Shown here: piece after piece, positions 47,432-60,370 of the stretch | Layout: each line of letters begins with the position of its first letter | Position numbering within the stretch: the stretch's first letter is position 1 | Assembly: GCA_021442155.1 (NCBI GenBank) | Contig: CM038214.1 | Span: 49,978,703-50,042,702 of the forward strand | Direction of reading: 5' to 3' | From: Cymbidium sinense | Lineage: Eukaryota; Streptophyta; Magnoliopsida; Asparagales; Orchidaceae | Length of the DNA: 64,000 nucleotides | Notes under the pieces: model-generated | What the model saw: the letters and a program-made list of their open reading frames with translations, nothing else | Databases searched by the model: none | What the model was told of the DNA's origin: nothing | Translations under genes and position numbers: made by a program

Positions 47432-49989
47432 CGGGAAGTAATCAAATGACCTCGTTGGGGCTAGCTAAGGCCTCGTGTTCCCGGGATGTCCAAACTCTAT
47501 ACCCATTACCATTCAATCTTATATAAATCAACACATGAATAGTGGAAAGAGAACTCAACATTCATACACTTAAGCTATAAGCACATGCATTTCTTATGCA
47601 TTTTTAACTAACATCATAACACATTATTATTCATTTATAACCTTTTGAAAAATACATTTAGATTTAATAGTGATAATAGCCACGCATATATTAAATTATC
47701 AACAAATGCAAGCTTACATAAAGGTAATCCATTTTATTTTACTTGATTTTGAAAAGATGGATGCATGAATTAAAATGACAAACCAAATTTAACATGATTG
47801 GAAAGAGGACAATCAAATATAAGCATGTGATTGATTCAACCAAACTAGTTTTTAAGGACAATCAAATCAAATAAGATTATTTAAAACAAACCAAAGCTTT
47901 TTATTAATTAAGTTTTGGATTTGATTTGATTTAAAAGGAGAAGAGAAATCATCATTTCTTGTTTTAAACCCATTCCACATTAGTGATTTGATTTTAATAG
48001 AAAAAAAATTAAGTTGATTTTATGGGTTAATTAAGTTGAACTCTTAATTGGAAGAATTAATTACCCTTACTTATATCCTTAAAGTAATTAACTAAATAAT
48101 TATGAGCCAACATGATATGCATGGAAAATAAACTTGCAATGATCCTAGGAAATAAAAGGGGCCTAATGCAATTTGCTCATGATTAATAGTTAATTAGGTT
48201 AAGGGACTTAATTAATTTACTCTTATGGTTTTCCACACATGTGGACTAACCATAATTTCATTAAACTCCTTTAGGTTATTAAACACCTAAAGATCCACCC
48301 CATGATTTAATTAATTAAGGTTTGATGTGATTATGATTTCAATTTGATTAAGTGATTTAATTAATTAGTTAAATCTTAATTAATTTCATTTTAAAAGGGT
48401 GAAATGAACTTATGGAAAGGGGTCCCAACCATATTCCTTTGTTCACTTACTGTTGAACAATGATTAATAAAATTAATTAACCAATTTATTACTATTCATG
48501 GGATTAATTAATCATTAATTAACTTAAAAGTTTAATTATTGTTTAATTTGTAAATTTTACTAATTAATTGGGCAATAAATCCCAAAAAAATTATGGGTGG
48601 CAGAGGTCATCCAATTAAATTAACCCACAAAATTTGGGATTAATTGCTCAAGTAATTAAGGAGTAATTAAGCTAATAAGTTTGCAATTAAACTTTAATTA
48701 CTAGTCAAAATTAGTTAAAATCATTTTTAATTAATTCTCCTCTGAAATACCATTAAAATTAGTATTTATTTGCATTTTTTTTTATTTATGATGTTCTATG
48801 ATTTTTAGAAGTTTTCATCAAAATGATTAATTAAGCATAATCTGTTGGCCATGTCACCTGGGATTTACTTAAACTTATCCGGTTCGCACTTACATTGGCG
48901 TGGTGGATGCACTTTCTTGTTTGTCATCTCTAAGATGGGATGGCTATGATTAATCCCAGCTTAATAGGATTAAATGAGATTGATCTAACGAATTTAATCA
49001 TGACCATCTATTTTGATCACGTGGAACGGACAGGGGAGAGAGGAGTCCATCCACCATTACTCACTTGATCTATCCTTACCCAAGCTTGGATCAACTCCAA
49101 AAGGATCCCACATCTTCATGACATCGGTTGGAGGGGTTCCAATGGTCAAGATCTCACGAGATCAAATTTTTCTTCAAAAAGCTACAACCCATTTTTTACC
49201 TAAGGATCGATTTTGGAAGCATACCTCACCGGAGCTCAAGATCGATGGCTGGAATGATTGAGGAAGCTTCATCTAGTTGAGACGAAGCCCTATTGTGTAG
49301 AAATTGGATCAATTCCTTGACGTTCACTCGAAAGGCCATGAACTGACGATTTGGAGCTCAACTTTGATCGAAGTCCCCCTCCGATGCTCAAGAAGCTTGG
49401 GAGATGATTCATTCTTGCTCAACAAGGCGTAGGGAAGGTGTGTTCAAAGTTAATTTGAGTTTGATGGAGAAATGGAGAAGTTAGGTCAAAAATGGGCACG
49501 CCATACTTTGAAATGCATGGGAATGAAATTTTTTGATTGAGGAACGAGCTTGGGAACTTAGAGAATAGGTCTAGCAGCTCATCTTGGGCAGTAGGGCTCT
49601 GAGGAATTATTTGTGTGTGTGTTTGAGTGTAAACTAGGGGATGTATACCCCCTTCATCTTGATCAGATGGTGTGATCCGGTTTGGCTTCTAGTGGCCATC
49701 CAGCCATCTCAGGGTGTCGTAGGTGGTAAGGAGGAGGTGAGTTGGCTCAGCTTGGTTGGTTGAAGGTGTGGAGGTGGCTGCCAAAGAGGAATCATGGGTG
49801 TCCTATGGGTTTGAAATGCTCCAATAGGTAGGGCTAGGTGATTTCACCTCCTACGGGTCATGGCCAAGCCAACCACCCCTTGGGTCAGGCTAGACAATGT
49901 CCTATGTGCCTAGGTGGACAATTGGAAGAGTACCAAGTTGCCAAGGAATGGAAATGACCACTGACATGAGTGATTTGTCTCATGTGATG
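47432..49989. other. 5' leader of copy D, no gene
   Basis: AT-rich leader to about 49010, then the conserved GC-balanced segment. An 82-codon frame at 49013-49261 is not kept in B or A. No gag-like motif. Confidence 0.55.
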
Positions 49990-51600
49990 CCCTTGACCCA
50001 AGGGTAGAAGGATCATTTCCCATTGGATTTGTTTTAGGTTGATTTGAAATGTGCCAAAAGTGGGTTAGCCCAAATTTCAAGTCAATTATAGTTGGTTTGG
50101 TTAGGTTTTCCTCAATTTGACTCATTTAGGTCAAATTGGGTTAGGTTGGTCAAGTTGACAAATTAGTCAAATTGGTTCAAGCAAAGTGTTGGGCAAAGTT
50201 CATATGATTATTTGGGATGTATTAGTTCAATTGTTTTGGTTTAGTTTAGCTTAGATTTGATTTTGGCTCATCTGAATTCATTTTGGTCAAATTGGTTAAG
50301 TTGACCAATTTGATCAAATTTGCTAAATTAGCTAGGGTTTAGTTGACCAATTGAAGATGATTGTAGGCTTCAATTAATTTAGATTTGGTTTCGATTTTGG
50401 ACAACTTGAACCTTTAGGTCAATTTGGGCTATGTAGGTCAATTGGGTTCAATTGGGTCCAATCATGGCTTTGGTCAAGTTCAACAATCAATTTGTAATGA
50501 ACTTGAGTCATTGGTTGCAATCAATTTGGTTTATATTTTGATTTGACCCAATTTGGTCTTTTAGGTTAATTTTGGTCAACTTCGGTCAAGAGGGACAAAT
50601 GGGTTTGGTTTGACTCAATTGAAGATCAAGTCATATTGAAATATTGATTTTTATTTGGTATGAATCATTGGTTTCAAGGGATTTTGCTTAGGTTGCAATT
50701 TGGCTAGTTTGGGTTCATATGGGTTAAGGGGTTGACTTGGTCAAATGACCAAGTTGACTTGGTTTGACCCAATTTATGATAATTAATCAACCTAGGGTGA
50801 TCAACAACCATGATGGGAGGTTTTGATCTGCTTGGTTCAATCCAATTTGGGTAAGATTAGAACTTGGCTCAAATAGGTCAAATTGGCCACTTTGGGTCAA
50901 GTGGACAAATTGGGTTTAGTTGGCTTAATTTTTGGTTGAGTTTGAATTAGTTGAGTTTATGTATGGATTTGGGATTGATATATAAATTGAATTGTAATTA
51001 GCTTGGGTTCAAATGGGTTTTGGTTCATTTGAACATTTCAAGTCAAAAGGGTTAAGTTAGGTTTGACTTGGGTTGATTTTTGTTTGGCTTGATGACTGTA
51101 GATTTAATTTATATTTGTGAATATGATTGAAGGTATGATTGATTCATGAGAAAATCAATTGAATTTGGGTTTTGAAATGAAGGAATTTGGCTAAGTCCAT
51201 AGAGTTGGGTCATGTGGCTTTGGTTTGGATTTTTATTTGGTTTGATTTTGTTTTGATGATTTAAATATATATATTTTCATTTCAATTTTTTGGAATTATT
51301 GAAAATATGATTGATTTGTGAGAAAATCAATTGAGTTTGACTTGATTTGGATTAAGATTTGGCTATGTCCATGGGATAGGAAGGATTTTGATTTAATTTG
51401 ATATAGTTTGATTTAGTTTTGATCATTTGAATGTAGATTTGATTTATATTTAGGAAGATGATTGAAGATATAAACGATTATGAGAAAATCAATTGGTTTT
51501 GGATTGATTTGGATTAAGATTTAGCTAAGTCCATGGGATAGGTCATATGGCTTAGAAAGGGTTTCAAGTTTGGATTTGATCATGGGCTTCAATCATTTGG
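49990..51600 (+). repeat. TTTGGGTCAA domain and three ~150-bp units (copy D)
   Basis: Counterpart of 24300-25870. The inverted repeat is at 50735-50754; GAGAAAATCAATTG units begin near 51115, 51290 and 51455. Confidence 0.75.
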
Positions 51601-51877
51601 TTTTGAAATTTGGGTTTAGATTTAGATTTTAATGTTTAAATTGAACTTGAGGTTTAGTTTTAGAAGGTGAACATGGATTGGACATGGGTTGTAGGGTAGG
51701 TGAATTATCCTAATCTCTAAGGCATAACCTAATCCTATGGTTAACCCTTCTAAGTCCTTAGGCTTAAGTTAGTATTATTAGAAGTGTCTTATAGAGAAGT
51801 CTTAGTGTCCGAAGACTCCTAAGTCTAAGATGGGAAGATTGAATCCACACTCCAAAGTGAGGTCAACAGGCCTTAGG

Positions 51878-52230
51878 CTCTATAGTGTTGCCCTTAGAGA
51901 TAGATGATTGGAAGACTGAAGCCATGTTTCATATTATATACTCGGATATATCTTTCAATGCTTTATTTGGGAGACCATGGATACATGAGAACAACATAGT
52001 TCCATTCCTTCTACATCTGTATGTGAAGTTTGTGAGGTGGGATCATCCTATGTTAAAGAGATCTCAAGCCATTTAGTTCATGAGGTCAATATATGAGGAT
52101 GTGTCTTACTACCTCCCTCAAAATCAAGAGTCTATTCTGAACTTGGCCAAAGTTTAAAATATAAGAAAAAAGAAATGATAAAAGAAGAGAAAAAGAAATA
52201 GAGAATAAAAGAGAAAATGACTAAGGGCAA
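51878..52230 (+). pseudogene. Aspartic protease C-terminal part and linker, copy D
   Basis: Open at 51885-52076: LPLEIDDWKTEAMFHIIY, SFNALFGRPWIHENNIVPFL. W and RPW are intact as in B. After LHLYVKF the frame is broken by losses near 52015-52070, where B has QCMKFVRGGIVCY. The purine-rich linker follows. Confidence 0.75.
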
Positions 52231-53330
52231 AATTAGACTTGGAGGATGAAGTGGAGCCTTACATTAGATTCCACCCACAGTTTATTACTCTATCTGAACA
52301 GAGGAAGAGGCCAGTTTAGAGGCAGTCCTAGGGGTGCAAAACCTCTTTATTGGCCACCCAATAAAAGGTATGTCCCAGCTACTAGGAGTACACCTACTAT
52401 CCATATAGACTTAGAATCTAGTTCATAGAATGATTCTAATATGGTTAGCACACCAGCCACCTCTTCTCAGTAGTAGATTCCCTTGGAGGTAACACTTGAG
52501 CCAGGTAGCAATGAAGACCAGGTTCCAAAGCAAAGCATAAGTGTATCCAAGTCTATATGTGAAATAGTTAGTTATCAGTTGAGAACTTTTTTGACCCCAC
52601 TTTCCTTTCAAAAAGCTAAGGGCTTGGTGGTTAAGGAAACTCTTAAGTCATCTGCAAGTGTGAAGACTCAGAGGTTCTTTCTGGGAGCATCATGCTCAAG
52701 CCAAGAAGTTAATGTAGAACTTGAGGATGATTCATATAAAGATTTAATTGAATAACTTTTTGATTGGTACTTGCTTTGTGTTCATAATTTAGCAAAGAAG
52801 GGTTAATCCCACATACTTGGTCAAAGCATAGATTAGGCTACTTCGAAAGAAAATGGAAGTATAAATATATAAGCTCTCAATCAAGACTAGGACTAGGATT
52901 CAGTACAGTGGGTCCAATCGACGATGACAATTATTGCTTAGTCATTACCAATCATTTAGAATCTGATAGGTTCTTTTCAAATCACATTAACTCATATAAG
53001 GAGTTGTGCTTAGAAACTTCAGATGATCCAGATGATTTTGAATTCAAAGATGCACCACCAGAGTTCGAAGAAGAGATCAAGTCAACCATCGACGAGCTCA
53101 AGAAAATCAACTTAGGAACTGAAGAAGATCCATGCTTGACATACATCAATTTTTTATTGAATAAAATTAAAACCAATGACTTAGTTTGGCTATTGACTAA
53201 GTTTAAGGGCTACTTCACATAGAGTTATGAAGAGATGCATTAATTGGCTCTTAACATAGCAGCCCATAAACTAGTAATATAGCCTACTGCTAACCCTATC
53301 AAGAAAGCTCTTAGACACATACGATTAGAC
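52231..53330 (+). pseudogene. Pre-RT region of pol, copy D
   Basis: Open pieces: 52483-52755, with SVKTQRFFLGASCSSQEVNV and ELEDDSYKDLIE, closed by a TAA where B has a TTA Leu codon; and 52908-53222, with GPIDDDNYCLVITNHLESDR, FEEEIKSTIDELKKINLG and LLTKFKGYFT. The FAWSY motif has become FT and stop (TAG). Confidence 0.7.
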
Positions 53331-53875
53331 ATAGAACAACTGCTCATTTATAAAGTCAAGAAACTGATCAATGATAGCTTCATTCAAGAAGAAAAATACC
53401 CTACACGGTTGCATGTCATCTAGTTAAGAAAAATAATGTCTAAATTCATAATGCATTGATTTTTGGGATTTAAATAAGTCATGTTGAGAAGATGAATTTC
53501 CACTACAAATCCTTGAGCTGATGGTGGACTTTGCCTTATGTCATGCAGTATTCTCCTTCATGGATGGCTCATTTGGATATAACAAATAAACATGGCCCTT
53601 GAAGAAGATGAAACACTACTTTTAGAACCTTGATTAAAATCTATTACTATAAGGTCATGCCTTTTAGCCTTAAAATGCGATTACTACATACCGGTGAATG
53701 AATCTTTCGAACTCATTCATCATCAAGTCAAGTGCAATGTTGATGATTTCATGCTCAAAAGTAGAGAAACAGAAGACCATCTCTTTGACTTGAGAGTAGT
53801 TTTCAAACATTTAAGATAATTTAACCTCAAAATGAATCCCCTATAGTTTGCATTTGGAGTAGCTTTAGCAAAATT
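53331..53875 (+). pseudogene. Reverse transcriptase, copy D (broken, active-site Asp pair kept)
   Basis: SFMDGSFGY, FRTLIKIYYYKVMPFSL and the frame VKCNVDDFMLKSRE are readable. Both catalytic Asp codons are present (NVDD, 53736-53747), though Tyr is Asn. Losses near 53410 and 53585 shift the frame. Confidence 0.75.
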
Positions 53876-54575
53876 TCTTGGGTTTGTTGTCTGACACCAT
53901 GGAATTGAAATTGATTTGGAGAAGATCAAGGCGATATTAAAAATGCCACCCCCAAAATGTTTAACTCAACTAAGATCATTCCAAGGGCGGTTGGCATATC
54001 TAAGATGCTTTATATCTAACTATTTGGGAAAATGTCATCCATTCTCAGCACTTATCAAAAAGGATGCCCAGTTCAAGTGGGATGACAAGTATGAGCATGC
54101 CTTCGAAGACATCAAGCATTACCTGATGACGTTGCCGATTCTAGTAGCCACTATCCCGGGCAAGCCACCCATACTTTACACTTCTACATTAGAAGACTCC
54201 CTTGGTATTTTGTTGGCCTAAGTTAATGACGAAGAAAAGGAAAATGTACTCTACTATCTCAACCATCGTCTAATCCATGCTGAGGCTAATTATCCACCCT
54301 TGAGATGCATTGTCTAGATTTAATATTTTTATCTCAAAAGCTATAGCACTACATGCTTTCTCATAAGGTGAACTTAATCTCTATGATAAATCCACTATAG
54401 TATCTCATGACATGGCCAACGCTATCCAGACGGTTGGCATGACGGTCCATGATCCTCTTACAGTTTGACATTACCTTCTTACCCCTCCATGCAGTGAAGG
54501 ACAAGAGCTAGCAGATTTCTTAGCAGCACACCCACATCCTGCTGACTCTCCGCTTAGTGATGATCTCCTTGATGA
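53876..54575 (+). pseudogene. RT connection and RNase H, copy D
   Basis: Open at 53916-54221: ILKMPPPKCLTQLRSFQGRL, AYLRCFISNYLGKCHPFSAL, DDKYEHAFEDIKHYLM, LYTSTLEDSLGILLA. It continues in another frame with YYLNHRLIHAEANYP and, near 54500, the frameshifted family phrase ELADFLAAHPHP. Confidence 0.75.
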
Positions 54576-55235
54576 ACAAATCATGAATTTAGGGGATACT
54601 AGCATTCACTATTGGGAGATGTACCATGATGGCGCGGCTTCCTCTCAAAGAGAAGAAGAACCACAATCTACTATTCAAGGAAAGGTAGGGGTAGGAATAG
54701 TTCTCTTAACTCTAGACCATGATGTGATGAGATTATCATATCATCTATTCAATCCTTGCACCAAAAACAAAGCTGAATATGAAGTTCTAATTGATGGTCG
54801 AGTTATCATTTTCTAGCATCCGAACATCAACATCTTTGGGGATTCTCAGCAAGTTATTAACCAAATCATTGGGTCCTCTAAGGTTATAAAGCCCAAGCTC
54901 CATCACTACCATAAGTGCACCATGGAGTTGTTAGCCCAAATCCAAGAGGTTACCATTTATAAGATTCCTCCAGGAGAGAACAGCATAGCATATACTTTAG
55001 CCAAGCATGCCAAGGAGTTGGCATGCCCGGAGGATGAGTCCATATCAATAAAGGTCTAAAATAGATAAGTCTTATCCATTATTGATATTGAACTCATCAA
55101 AAAGTACTCTCTTAAAGGGGGGGTTGCCTTTGCAAAGAAGGATGAGGAGTTAGATTTGGAGGCAACTATTCATGGATTACCTAAATAAAGGCAAACTACC
55201 TCAAGACAAGTCTTAAGCCCATCAGATTAAGTAGA
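54576..55235 (+). pseudogene. Second (archaeal-type) RNase H, copy D (best copy)
   Basis: Open at 54583-54816. All catalytic blocks are readable: YHDGAASS (Asp), NKAEYEVLI (Glu) and, after one stop, INIFGDSQQVINQIIG (Asp). Then KPKLHHYHKCTMELLAQIQE, VTIYKIPPGEN and LAKHAKELACPEDE. The order and spacing match the archaeal-type RNase H that Tat elements carry between RNase H and integrase. Confidence 0.8.
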
Positions 55236-56035
55236 GAGCACTTTCTTACACTCTTGTGGATGGTGCCTTAAGCTGATGGACTTTCGATCATAAGTTCTTA
55301 TGTTGTTTAAACAAGAATGATGCAAGATTGTACTAAAATCAAGATTATAGAGCCAACCAATTTGAAGATTACAAGATCAAAAAAGATAGGATACTTCGAT
55401 GATAAAAGATTGCATTGATATGGCGGCGATGTCACCAATGTCAAATATGGTCCTACACCAACCATCCAACATTCTACATTGGCCTCATGGCCATTAAAGT
55501 GTTGGGGTACCGACATAGTGGGTCTGATTGATCCTCTTTCTTCCAAGGGTCATCAGTTCATCTTAGCTACTACTAACTACTTTTTCAAATGGGCAAAGGC
55601 AATTCCACTTAGAGAGGTCAGAACTCAGCATGTGCTCTAGTTTTTTAAGAATGATATCGTATATAGGTTTAGAGTGCCTTGACGAATTATATCTAATAAT
55701 GGTATTGCATTCAAGAGCATAGATCAACAACTTTGCAGGAACAAATATATTGGAGATATTCTACCATCAACTACTTGAGGGTAAACAGCGAAGCCTTCAA
55801 TAAAACTCTCATTCAAATCTTGAAGACACTCCATAATAAAGGGATAGTGGTATGAGTAGTTAGTTGAAGCCTTGTGGGCCTACCGCACCACATATAGAAC
55901 TACAACTCAATCTACTCCTTTCTCCTTAGTGTATGAGTCTAAAGTTGCATTACCATTAGAAGTCTAACTCTCACCCCTAAGGATAGCTGTGGGTAGCAAG
56001 ATCCAATAGAGTAGAGTGCCAAGTTGTTGTTAGAA
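55236..56035 (+). pseudogene. Integrase, copy D (broken, zinc-finger Cys kept)
   Basis: CHQC is intact at 55430-55441. VLGYRHSG-type text near 55500 is the frameshifted WGTDIVG block. HQFILATTNYFFKWAKAIPL and RIISNNGIAFK follow; the second catalytic Asp is Asn (SNNG for SDNG). The EAFNKTL block is at about 55790. The N-terminal histidines near 55310 are damaged. Confidence 0.75.
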
Positions 56036-56430
56036 GTTCGTGAAGGTTTGGAGGAGAGACACTTGCGGGTATGCCAAAACCTCGAGTTGTACAAAGATAA
56101 AATGATTCAAGCTCATAACAAGTTGGTCCATTTTAGAGCTTTTCAAGAGTGCTTATTTTAGATCTAAGGAGATCGATTGTTGCCCATTGTAAGATGGGAG
56201 GCAAGTTTGAACCCACTTGGGAAGGCCCTTTTGCCATAGAGAAGGCCTACCAAAGAGGATCTTATCATCTTATTAAGCATAAGGGAGAGCACCCAATGCT
56301 TCCAATCAATGGGCTCTACTTAAATAAATATTATAAATCATGTTTGAAAATAATTATCATCAATGACAATTTCATTTTGAATTCAATCTATTCCATGTTG
56401 AAAGTATTCTAGTTTGTGAATATGCCACGA
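56036..56430 (+). pseudogene. Integrase C-terminal part, copy D
   Basis: Open at 56149-56412. It has MGGKFEPTWEGPFAIEKAYQ, RGSYHLIKHKGEHPMLPING and LYLNKYYKSCLKI. It is the only copy with the full GPFAIEKAYQ section, so A and C show deletions there. Confidence 0.75.
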
Positions 56431-58300
56431 TGTGTTTAAGGTAGGTGTAAGGAACCTAAGTGGTGTTCTAACCTTCATCGACACAACACAAATATAAACT
56501 ACACACAAAAATATAAAATAAACACATATCTTTTGTCTCGGGCTGCTCTGAGTTAAGATAATGCCCCTAGTGACACTCACTCAGCAACTGCTCTAGGTCT
56601 AGCTGACTAGTTACCTGCTAGTGTGTCACCCTAGTGGCCTTCTTGCTTTGGAGGATGTAAGTCTGCTACACTTTCCTTCTTTACTTGGCCACTACACAAT
56701 GACAAATGCCTTGTTAGTTTAGTAGGGCTTACTGCATGGCCGGTAAGCTACCTCATGTGGACTTCATTTAAGAGGATGTGAGTCTGCTTCACTTTCTTCT
56801 TGGATTAGCATTTGTGCACTAATTGGGTCGAGTATATTTAAGGTTTAGGATAGGTCCCCTAGTGGCTCCTTCCCTCCTAACTACTTCAAGTCTGGGTCTA
56901 TTCCTTCCTCAAGGTTCCCCGCTTAGTAGTCACTCTAGGTCAGATAACATCTATCCCATTAACGTTAGGCTATCCTGATGTTCAGTTCTACATGGAAAGT
57001 TATAAGCCTACATGCTTTCTTTTCAGATTGATCATTGCAACGGGCACCATAGGTTGGTTGGTTCTCACTATACTGATGGATACACCACTCATGCTGATGG
57101 ATATACCTTTGGTTGGTTGGTTCTCCAGCTCAGAATACACCACTCATGATAGATGTAAGTATGCTACACTTTCTCCTTGAGTTGGCCATCTTACACCTAT
57201 AAGCTTTCTTTTCTAGGGATTAGAATAATGCCCCTAGCAGTACCTCCCCTATGGGCACTATATTTGGATCATGTCTTTTGCGACCCCATTTAGATACTAG
57301 CTGGGTTACTATCGGATTATACAGTTCCCCTTTCCTAATAACCACCCCTACGGTTAGAGAATTCATCCTGTGGATGTGCAGATTCTCCTTTGGTCTAGTA
57401 AATATGAGATAGGTCAAGGTCGAGATATCCCCTTCTCAATATGGTCTCTCACACACTAATAGGGTCCATGCAAAGACATAAACAAAATATATATTCACTT
57501 GTGGGTTAGGAAGACACCATTAACAATACCTTTTCCCAATCAGGCATCCTATCTTTAGGGTAGTGTCAACAAAACTCCTATAGGAATCACTTGACTACTC
57601 TTAAGTTGATATAAGTCATTCACAGTAGTCACCCTTAAGTCGTTCTTTTGTTGTGCTACCAATATGTCACCCCAGTGGTTGTTACCTTCCTTAGAAGATG
57701 TAAATCTACTAGACCTTCTTCCTAGCAACCAGCAACCAAAAGCCCCTTTGGTTGTTGGCTACCACTAGTAGACTATCCCTTTGGATTTGTAAATTTTTAG
57801 ATAGGACAAGTCGATATAGCCCCTTCGGTGGGTCCATGCGAAATGGTCCATAAATTAAATCTATTAAATTTGACCCAACTCACATCCCCAGTGGATATGC
57901 CCTCAATTTGAAATCAAACTAAACCAAAAAAAATCCATATCAAATCACATGAAATGAAGATAAAATTAATTCTAACTACTTTTGAGTTAATAGAAGTCCC
58001 TAGTGGCATTCACTCAGTAGTCACCCTAGGTCAGGTTCAATTTGTTGTGCATCTAACAAGTCACCGTAGTGATTATTCCTTACTTTGGAAGATGTAAGTA
58101 TCATATGCCTCTTCCTAGCATAGCCATTGAACATCGAAAGGCAACCATTCGGTTAGCTAGCTCTACCCCATATCTTGTAGACTATCCCTTTGGATTTGTA
58201 AACCTGAGGTAGGTCAAAGATGATATAACCCCTTCTCAGTGGGTTCATCACACGCCAACAGGGTCCATACATCAACTTAGATTAAATAAAACCCAATTTG
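56431..58300 (+). repeat. 3' region of diverged repeats keyed by GATGTAAGTCTGCTATGC (copy D)
   Basis: Key phrases near 56653, 56773, 57152, 57696 and 58090, as in A, in the same order and spacing. No gene; the minus-strand frame 57220-57417 is a by-product. Confidence 0.7.
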
Positions 58301-58880
58301 ATTTTACCTAGTGGAGTTAAATCATACCCTTCTCCCCAGTGGAGCCCCAAATCATATGTAAACAAGTCAAGCAAATAAATCAAATTCAAAACCAACCTCC
58401 CTAGTGGAGCCAAATTAAACCAACTCCCCTAGTAGAGTCTAAATTAAAGAAATCCAACTAAACTCTTATTCCTAGCAGATACATCCCTAAATAAAACTAT
58501 GGAATCAAACTCAAATCCTAATCCCCAGTGGATAGCCTAAACCTTCTTCCCTAGTGGAAGGTTCATATACCTGATCCCCAGCAGACTTGAGTCCATATCT
58601 CTAGCAGACATGCCTCCACATCAATTAAAATTAAACAAATTAAAGTTGTTTCAATCTTAATCCCTAGTGGATTATAGATTCTTATCCCCAGCGGATCTTT
58701 TTTCCACAAATCATGTAGCCAAATCAAATTCAAACCTTATCCCCAATAGATTTTATTCTTCTATGCCCTCGACATAGACCCCTCACATGTCATGTCCAAT
58801 GTATGTGTGATCCCCTAACGGATCTCCCTCCATGTCTTTGACATGGAATTCTCATCAAATCTTATTTCTTCTCTTAGGCG
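58301..58880 (+). repeat. CCCCAGTGGA cluster (copy D, fullest)
   Basis: About a dozen variants: CCTAGTGGAG, CCCCAGTGGAG, CCCTAGTGGAG, CCCCTAGTAGAG, CCCCAGTGGAT, CCCTAGTGGAAG, CCCCAGCAGA, CTAGCAGA, CCTAGTGGATT, CCCCAGCGGAT, CCCCAATAGA and CCCCTAACGGAT. Most differ by single transitions (G/A or C/T). Confidence 0.75.
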
Positions 58881-60370
58881 CACCTTTAATACTTCAACAA
58901 AAAGCCTAATAATGTATTTGTTCAAATTACATCATCTTAACGTTGTAATCAACATTTTATGATTTATGATGGTGCAAGCTCAAACTAACTATACAATATC
59001 ATGCTAAACATATTATTGTGTGAATTAACACATTATATTATATTATAATATATGATGTTATATTATAATTTTCTATAATATAATATATTGTCTAACATTA
59101 CACCTCATTAGAATCTCTTAAAAGGAACAAATAATAAAAATATCTCAAAATCTGAATAATGTTCATTTTGGATGTAAAGTTGTTATTTTTCCTATTAGAA
59201 ATGGTACAAAATAGCATAATTTTGGTGTTGCTTCTTGGTGTGTACCATGAATTTGGCAAATTCTTCCCTCTCAACCTTCAAATTAAATTTTTTGTGAGTT
59301 TTGACCCAACTTAGTATAACAAAAGTAAAACATAATAAAATTTACAATAACATTGAGTAACACATCACCACATTCATATATATGTGAGGTTATACTATTA
59401 TGTACATTATATTTTAATATGCTTTCATATAATATATTATTTTACATTACACCTAAAACTGAATCACTTTAAGAAAAAAAATTATAAAATTTGGTTGAAA
59501 AATGAACATTTATTTTGGATACAAAATTCCATTCTTTTGATTAAATGACACACCATAGCACACCCCCAATGTTGTTCCCTAAACTTACCTTAAATTTGGC
59601 CAAATCCCATCATCTTAGCCTATAAATCAGTATTTTTATGAATTATACAAGTACAAAATCTACTACATCATACTATAACAAACTAAAATATGCTAAATAA
59701 CAAGTAGTAATACACAATAGTATGCTATAATGCATGATACTACATTGTTATGACATCCTATATTATAATACACTTTAACATATTATGTTATATTATATTG
59801 CATATCACGTCATAAGGGATTGCTTAAGATAAAAAATCATAAAATTATTTTAGACAATAAAAGACTATTTTTATTAGTCATATCACTTACATATTTTAAA
59901 TTGAAATAATATATGATGATGCCATGCTCTACCGATTATGAATTTGGCCAAATTCTACCATTTTAAAGTCTAAATCAACATTTTTATAAATAATGCTAGT
60001 GTAGGCTTCACTACATGATTATATAATACTAAAAGAATTTAAAATGTGAAGAATAATGTATTATGATATATGATGCTATACTATGCTACAACATATAATA
60101 TTTATTTAGAACATAAAATCTTACTTTTTAGACTACAAGTGGCATAGCATACCTTTGGTAATACAACCTAATTCCCACTTGAAATTTAACAAATTTCATC
60201 ATCTGATTTATTAAATCAATCTTTTTATGATTTATATTAATATAGACTATAGGGCACAATACCATATTATACTAAAATATTTCAAAACATTCTTATAACA
60301 TCCAAAAACACATCACTACATGCTCAAATATATGATGCTAGATTATACTATGATATATGGTATTATAATT
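58881..60370 (+). repeat. Satellite-like ~350-bp repeats (copy D)
   Basis: Same four-unit block as 13741-15225, with key phrases near 59168, 59515, 59880 and 60110. It ends at the first telomere-like units. Confidence 0.7.

Larger units (their letters stand above)
47432..60370 (+). mobile_element. Composite repeat copy D: Tat-lineage retrotransposon, most complete B-type copy
   Basis: Spans leader, GTCAA domain, protease, RT, both RNases H, integrase, 3' repeats and satellite block without a gap, about 12.9 kb. It keeps residues lost in A and C (RT VDD, integrase CHQC, protease RPW). Still not functional: frames are broken and no gag or LTR pair is seen. Confidence 0.85.
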
